A DNA stretch of 64,000 nucleotides from Gammaproteobacteria bacterium. GTDB taxonomy: Bacteria > Pseudomonadota > Gammaproteobacteria > JAJFKG01. Where the stretch lies: positions 248,001-312,000 of the forward strand of contig JAJFKG010000005.1 of the NCBI GenBank assembly GCA_021773335.1. Reading direction: 5' to 3'. A model generated the notes under the pieces. The model ran no database searches. It worked only from the letters and a program-made list of their open reading frames with translations, and was not told the DNA's origin. Shown piece after piece: positions 60,592-64,000 of the stretch (positions are counted from its first letter, which is position 1; each line of letters starts with the position of its first letter). The translations under genes were made by a program, and so were the position numbers.

Positions 60592-62742
60592 CTATCCTGA
60601 TGCTGCCAAGCTACCACATGCTTCTTGCAATTCTTCCAACCAACTCAAATATTTAATCAAGTTGGTAATCTCGTGGCGGCTACACCGTAGGCGTTGTGGT
60701 GAATGGCGCATCGTCACTAAGTGTTGTTGTACCTGGGGCAACAACTGTGGATTGACTTGTCTTTGTTGTTGTGACATTTTTAGCTTTGAGTTTAGCTGTA
60801 AACTTTGTTGCACCAGTAACCAGGCATCACGATTCGTCGGCTCAAGATCAATACCGAGCGTTCGCGCTGTCTTTTGTAAGCCATCTAGATCGATGCGCTC
60901 AGCAATATTTACTAAAGAGTTTGCCATGCGTCGATACTGAGTCAAATAAGCTTGCTGTGTTTCATTATCTTCGATTGCCAATAATTGCTTGGCCTCATCA
61001 AATTGAGCCATCAAGCTTTCATATGCTTGTAACTTATGCTCCGGCTTTGTGCTTTTGAAGCGAAATAATTTAGCACTCAACTTGGCAAGACGATAACGCA
61101 AGCGTCGTAATAACTTATTAACTACTTCGTGTGGATACAGTGGCCAAAACAAATAATTAATCAATAGGGTCGAACCTACTCCCAAAAAGATACCCGATAA
61201 ACGTCCTAGCGATGGTGACAACGAGTGCGTTGGCCCACCGGATTGCACCATGGTAATCGCAAAAGCAAGATTAGCCTGTAACGCAGCATAAGAATACTTT
61301 TTACTCTTATAACTGTAATACGCAAAAATCCAACCAAACACAAAGACAAACACCAACAAATCAGCAATGTTATAGATCATAAAGTGCAGAAAAAACAAAC
61401 CTACACCGCCACCTATGCAGCATCCCAGCATGCGTAACCAACTCATACGCTGAGCTTCACGGATAAATTTTTGCTGCGCAATCACCAGCGAACTAATAAT
61501 CCCTTGGAAACCGCCAGGCCACGCACTTAACAACCAACCATACAAAGCCAAGTCCATACTGAATCCAGCCTTAATACAATGACGGATCACATGCTTATCT
61601 CGCGTGAAACGCACTAACGGGGCATCATCCTGGCGCGGACGTTGTTCACTATCAAGTACGATGCTCAACTGTGTTGCAATTAAGGCTAAGGTTGAGAGCA
61701 TTTGTTCGACAAAATCAACAAAATGATGCACCAAAATCGTCTCGTGCAACGGATAATCTTGAAATTTAGTCGTTTTACGTGTTGCTTCAAAATTAGCATT
61801 AAAAGCAGCTAGGGCTTGAATACAATCTTCTCGCTGTGACAACACTTTTTTTGATGTCACATGCAAATGTAATGTGCGTGTATACGCAACTAAAGCTTCA
61901 ACCACCAATCGATAATCAAGTTTTAGTTCACCCAGCCATGTGAAAGTCGCTAACGCTTCGAACATCTTACGATTATTTTCAATAAGCCCTAACAAACGTT
62001 GCTGGTAATGTGCAATATCACTCAGCGCTTGATAATTAACGTCACTACGTTCTGGATCTTTAGCTAGAGAAGCGACTTTATCCACGGCTTGTAACAATGC
62101 CGCTTTTAACTTAATCAGCACTTGATTAGCTTCAGCTGTCTGATGCGAGCGATTCAATAGTGCCAATACATCCGCAAGCGCATCTTGCGTCGCCCCTATC
62201 TCTTTAAAAATAGTTTGTTTAATCTGCGGAGAAAAAACTAAATACACCGATGCCACCGCCGCCGCTGCCCCCACTAAGATTTCACTACAACGCCATATTG
62301 CGACAAAAAACGGTTGCTCAGCCCCAGAGGGTGTACTGCCCACCACCAACATAAAAGAGAGCCCACCCAATAAAAACACATACGGCGAGTCAGTTGTTAA
62401 AATAAAATATTGCGAAATAGCGATCGCTAAAAAGGCAATAGCAAGCAACATTGGCAAATTGATCGTCATCACGCTCGTGATGATTAAGCCAAATACAGCC
62501 CCCAAAATCGTTGCAATAATGCGTTGTATCACTTTGTTTGTCGTCATGCCAATATAGGGATTCATGACCATAATGACACTGATCACCGACCAGTACGGCG
62601 CTTGCAAGTGCAATAACACCGCGACGTAGGCAGCTAGCACCATCGCCACTGCAGTGCGCAAACCGTATTTATGTGCTTCCGTTAATTTGAATAGACGCGA
62701 TCGTGTTGTTTGTCGCACTGGTTGCCGACTTGTGGCGCTCAT
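60592..62742 (-). CDS. FUSC-family inner-membrane transporter (AaeB/YccS-like)
   Basis: 716 aa. Two blocks of about six membrane helices (first at 20-170, second at about 410-560), each followed by a cytoplasmic helical region; the Fusaric-acid-resistance layout. Neighbouring HlyD gene overlaps by 4 nt (ATGA), so this forms a tripartite efflux pump inner unit. Substrate likely aromatic or weak acids by homology. No AaeX-like small gene and no outer-membrane channel gene is adjacent. Confidence 0.85.
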   Translation of the reverse strand: MSATSRQPVRQTTRSRLFKLTEAHKYGLRTAVAMVLAAYVAVLLHLQAPYWSVISVIMVMNPYIGMTTNKVIQRIIATILGAVFGLIITSVMTINLPMLLAIAFLAIAISQYFILTTDSPYVFLLGGLSFMLVVGSTPSGAEQPFFVAIWRCSEILVGAAAAVASVYLVFSPQIKQTIFKEIGATQDALADVLALLNRSHQTAEANQVLIKLKAALLQAVDKVASLAKDPERSDVNYQALSDIAHYQQRLLGLIENNRKMFEALATFTWLGELKLDYRLVVEALVAYTRTLHLHVTSKKVLSQREDCIQALAAFNANFEATRKTTKFQDYPLHETILVHHFVDFVEQMLSTLALIATQLSIVLDSEQRPRQDDAPLVRFTRDKHVIRHCIKAGFSMDLALYGWLLSAWPGGFQGIISSLVIAQQKFIREAQRMSWLRMLGCCIGGGVGLFFLHFMIYNIADLLVFVFVFGWIFAYYSYKSKKYSYAALQANLAFAITMVQSGGPTHSLSPSLGRLSGIFLGVGSTLLINYLFWPLYPHEVVNKLLRRLRYRLAKLSAKLFRFKSTKPEHKLQAYESLMAQFDEAKQLLAIEDNETQQAYLTQYRRMANSLVNIAERIDLDGLQKTARTLGIDLEPTNRDAWLLVQQSLQLNSKLKMSQQQRQVNPQLLPQVQQHLVTMRHSPQRLRCSRHEITNLIKYLSWLEELQEACGSLAASG

Positions 62743-63740
62743 TGGCTTGCAGGCTCAACATAGGTTGTTGCACTCGCCCCCACTCTTAGCGGATACTTTG
62801 ACGCGGGCGTGCTTAGTAAGATACGCACCGGAAAACGCTGCGCGATACGCACCCAATCCTCTGTTGGCTTTAAATAAGCAAGACTTGAGTCTGCTGCTGT
62901 GTTTGATGCTTGACGGCGATTGATTCCCCACCCAATGCTATCCACCTTACCATCGAAATAATGCCAAGGATACATATCGACAAAGACTTTAGCATGATCG
63001 CCTACTGCAATACGTCGCAACACTGTTTCACGAAAACGTCCGATCACCCACCAGTGCGTATTATCAACCAGTGCAAATAGCGCCTGCCCCACTTTGACAT
63101 AACCACCGACACGTAAGAAATAATTCGTGACATAACCGTCAGTCGGTGCAACAACCCGAGTATGCTCGAGATCATACTGCGCCAAATTCACTTTAGCACG
63201 AGCATTGTTAATGTCTGTTTTATTATATTTTTGCTTTGCGATCTCAAACTGTTGTTTGGCATACGCAACCGCCGCTTTTTCAGTCTGCACTTGCGCCCGC
63301 GTATTTTCGACATTGATTTGTGCAATGCTTTGTGTTTGCAATAATTCCGTATAACGCCGTAAGTGATCTTGAGCTTTAGCAAGTGCCGCTTGTTTTTCTG
63401 CTATCGCCGCTTGTGCCGCAGTAATCGCATCTCGCGCGGCATTGTACTTCCTCATTGCCGACTGTAACTCAGACTGCGCTTTCGCTAAGACATCTTGGTA
63501 AGGACGTGGATCGATTTGAACTAATAGTTGGCCTTGTTTGACTTGCTGATTATCTTTTACATGGGTCGCAATAATTTGCCCAGAAACAACACTATTGATG
63601 CTCACGACATTGGCAAAAACATAAGCATCTCGGGTATAGGTGAAATAATAGAAAAACCAACGATAGAGAAGGATACTCACGATAATCAAAATAATAATAA
63701 CAAGGCGCGCTTTATTCGTTCGAGAAAGTGACAAGCTCAT
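62739..63740 (-). CDS. HlyD-family membrane fusion protein (AaeA-like)
   Basis: 333 aa. One N-terminal membrane helix (about 12-32), biotinyl-lipoyl-type beta segment (VVSGQIIATHVKDNQQVKQG), a long coiled-coil hairpin of Ala/Gln-rich helices (about 85-190), and a beta-barrel part (VVAPTDGYVTNYFLRVGGYV). It would span the periplasm from the FUSC pump. Coupled to the FUSC gene by a 4-nt overlap. Confidence 0.9.
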   Translation of the reverse strand: MSLSLSRTNKARLVIIILIIVSILLYRWFFYYFTYTRDAYVFANVVSINSVVSGQIIATHVKDNQQVKQGQLLVQIDPRPYQDVLAKAQSELQSAMRKYNAARDAITAAQAAIAEKQAALAKAQDHLRRYTELLQTQSIAQINVENTRAQVQTEKAAVAYAKQQFEIAKQKYNKTDINNARAKVNLAQYDLEHTRVVAPTDGYVTNYFLRVGGYVKVGQALFALVDNTHWWVIGRFRETVLRRIAVGDHAKVFVDMYPWHYFDGKVDSIGWGINRRQASNTAADSSLAYLKPTEDWVRIAQRFPVRILLSTPASKYPLRVGASATTYVEPASQ

Positions 63741-63858
63741 GCTTCAAATCCTTTTGAATTCTGTTCTCTAAATCCTAGAGGTACTAATTTATAGAGATGT
63801 CTTATTATCACAAGTCAGCAGATAGTGGAAGACTTTCACAATATGTCTTGAAATTGGC

Positions 63859-64000
63859 TCAGTTGTTACTAGGCCATGTTTTCCCAGCTTGTTGGCCCCA
63901 GACAGCGCGTAAACGTGCACTACGTCCGCAGCTGTGCTTATAAAACTTATAGCGGAGAGGATTTTTTTGATAGTAATTCTGGTGATATTTCTCAGCCGGA
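63859..64000 (-). CDS. msrA: Peptide methionine sulfoxide reductase MsrA (C-terminal end)
   Basis: The last 46 codons and stop; the gene continues beyond the right edge. The tail reads PAEKYHQNYYQKNPLRYKFY then SCGR, the MsrA C-terminal signature with the resolving-type Cys. The C terminus ends shortly after (RLRAVWGQQAGKTW). Direction matches the upstream HlyD gene, 118 nt away. Confidence 0.9.
   Translation of the reverse strand, partial: PAEKYHQNYYQKNPLRYKFYKHSCGRSARLRAVWGQQAGKTWPSNN

Overview
The window looks like a chromosomal segment of a gammaproteobacterium of roughly 40-45% GC. The order of its housekeeping genes resembles my recollection of Legionellales such as Coxiella and Legionella: ftsH-folP-glmM-tpiA-secG-tRNA-Leu-nuoA-N, the metY-rimP-nusA-infB-rbfA-truB-rpsO-pnp transcription/translation operon, and carA-carB-greA. 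A Rab/Ras-like GTPase with a CaaX-like tail fits an intracellular or host-associated member of that order. The taxonomic call is inference; no rRNA gene is present.

Layout. (1) 1-7.6 kb, minus strand: the start of a hybrid NRPS / trans-AT polyketide locus. It comprises an unknown 494-aa protein, an NRPS (PCP-C-A-PCP-C), a free-standing malonyl-CoA:ACP transacylase, and a ketosynthase cut by the window edge. (2) 7.9-17.9 kb, minus: pnp, rpsO, an exported nucleosidase, truB, rbfA, infB, nusA, rimP and initiator tRNA. (3) 18.1-22.5 kb: three glycosyltransferase-type genes and an exported pentapeptide-repeat protein. (4) 22.5-37.1 kb, minus: all 14 subunits of respiratory complex I (nuoA-N) followed upstream by tRNA-Leu(GAG). 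(5) 37.2-44.0 kb: secG, tpiA, glmM, folP, ftsH, rlmE and the divergent yhbY. (6) 44.4-51.3 kb: two small lipoproteins, mutH, an unknown conserved-looking protein, greA, carB and carA. (7) 51.5-53.6 kb: a small accessory patch with a decayed P-loop gene, a GTPase-like putative effector and an IS4-type transposase remnant. (8) 53.7-56.3 kb, plus: mtnP, a class II aldolase and mtnA, a compact methylthioadenosine salvage operon. (9) 56.4-57.2 kb: a PIN/Phd-type toxin-antitoxin pair with a consensus promoter and repeated operator. (10) 57.3-64 kb, minus: a nitronate monooxygenase-like flavoprotein, an MFS exporter, an L,D-transpeptidase, a FUSC/HlyD efflux pair and the end of msrA.

Five intergenic gaps (10.6, 40.9, 44.1, 56.3 and 60.5 kb) carry copies of one composite palindromic repeat. 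Most copies combine a conserved ~34-nt leader with one to three hairpins, whose stems come in two versions (CCGGAT-type and CTTGAT-type) that change on both arms together.

The most unusual parts are the NRPS/PKS locus at the left edge, the GTPase with altered nucleotide-recognition motifs and a CGVV tail, the mtnP-aldolase-mtnA operon, and the composite repeat family. No CRISPR array, prophage or rRNA gene was seen.
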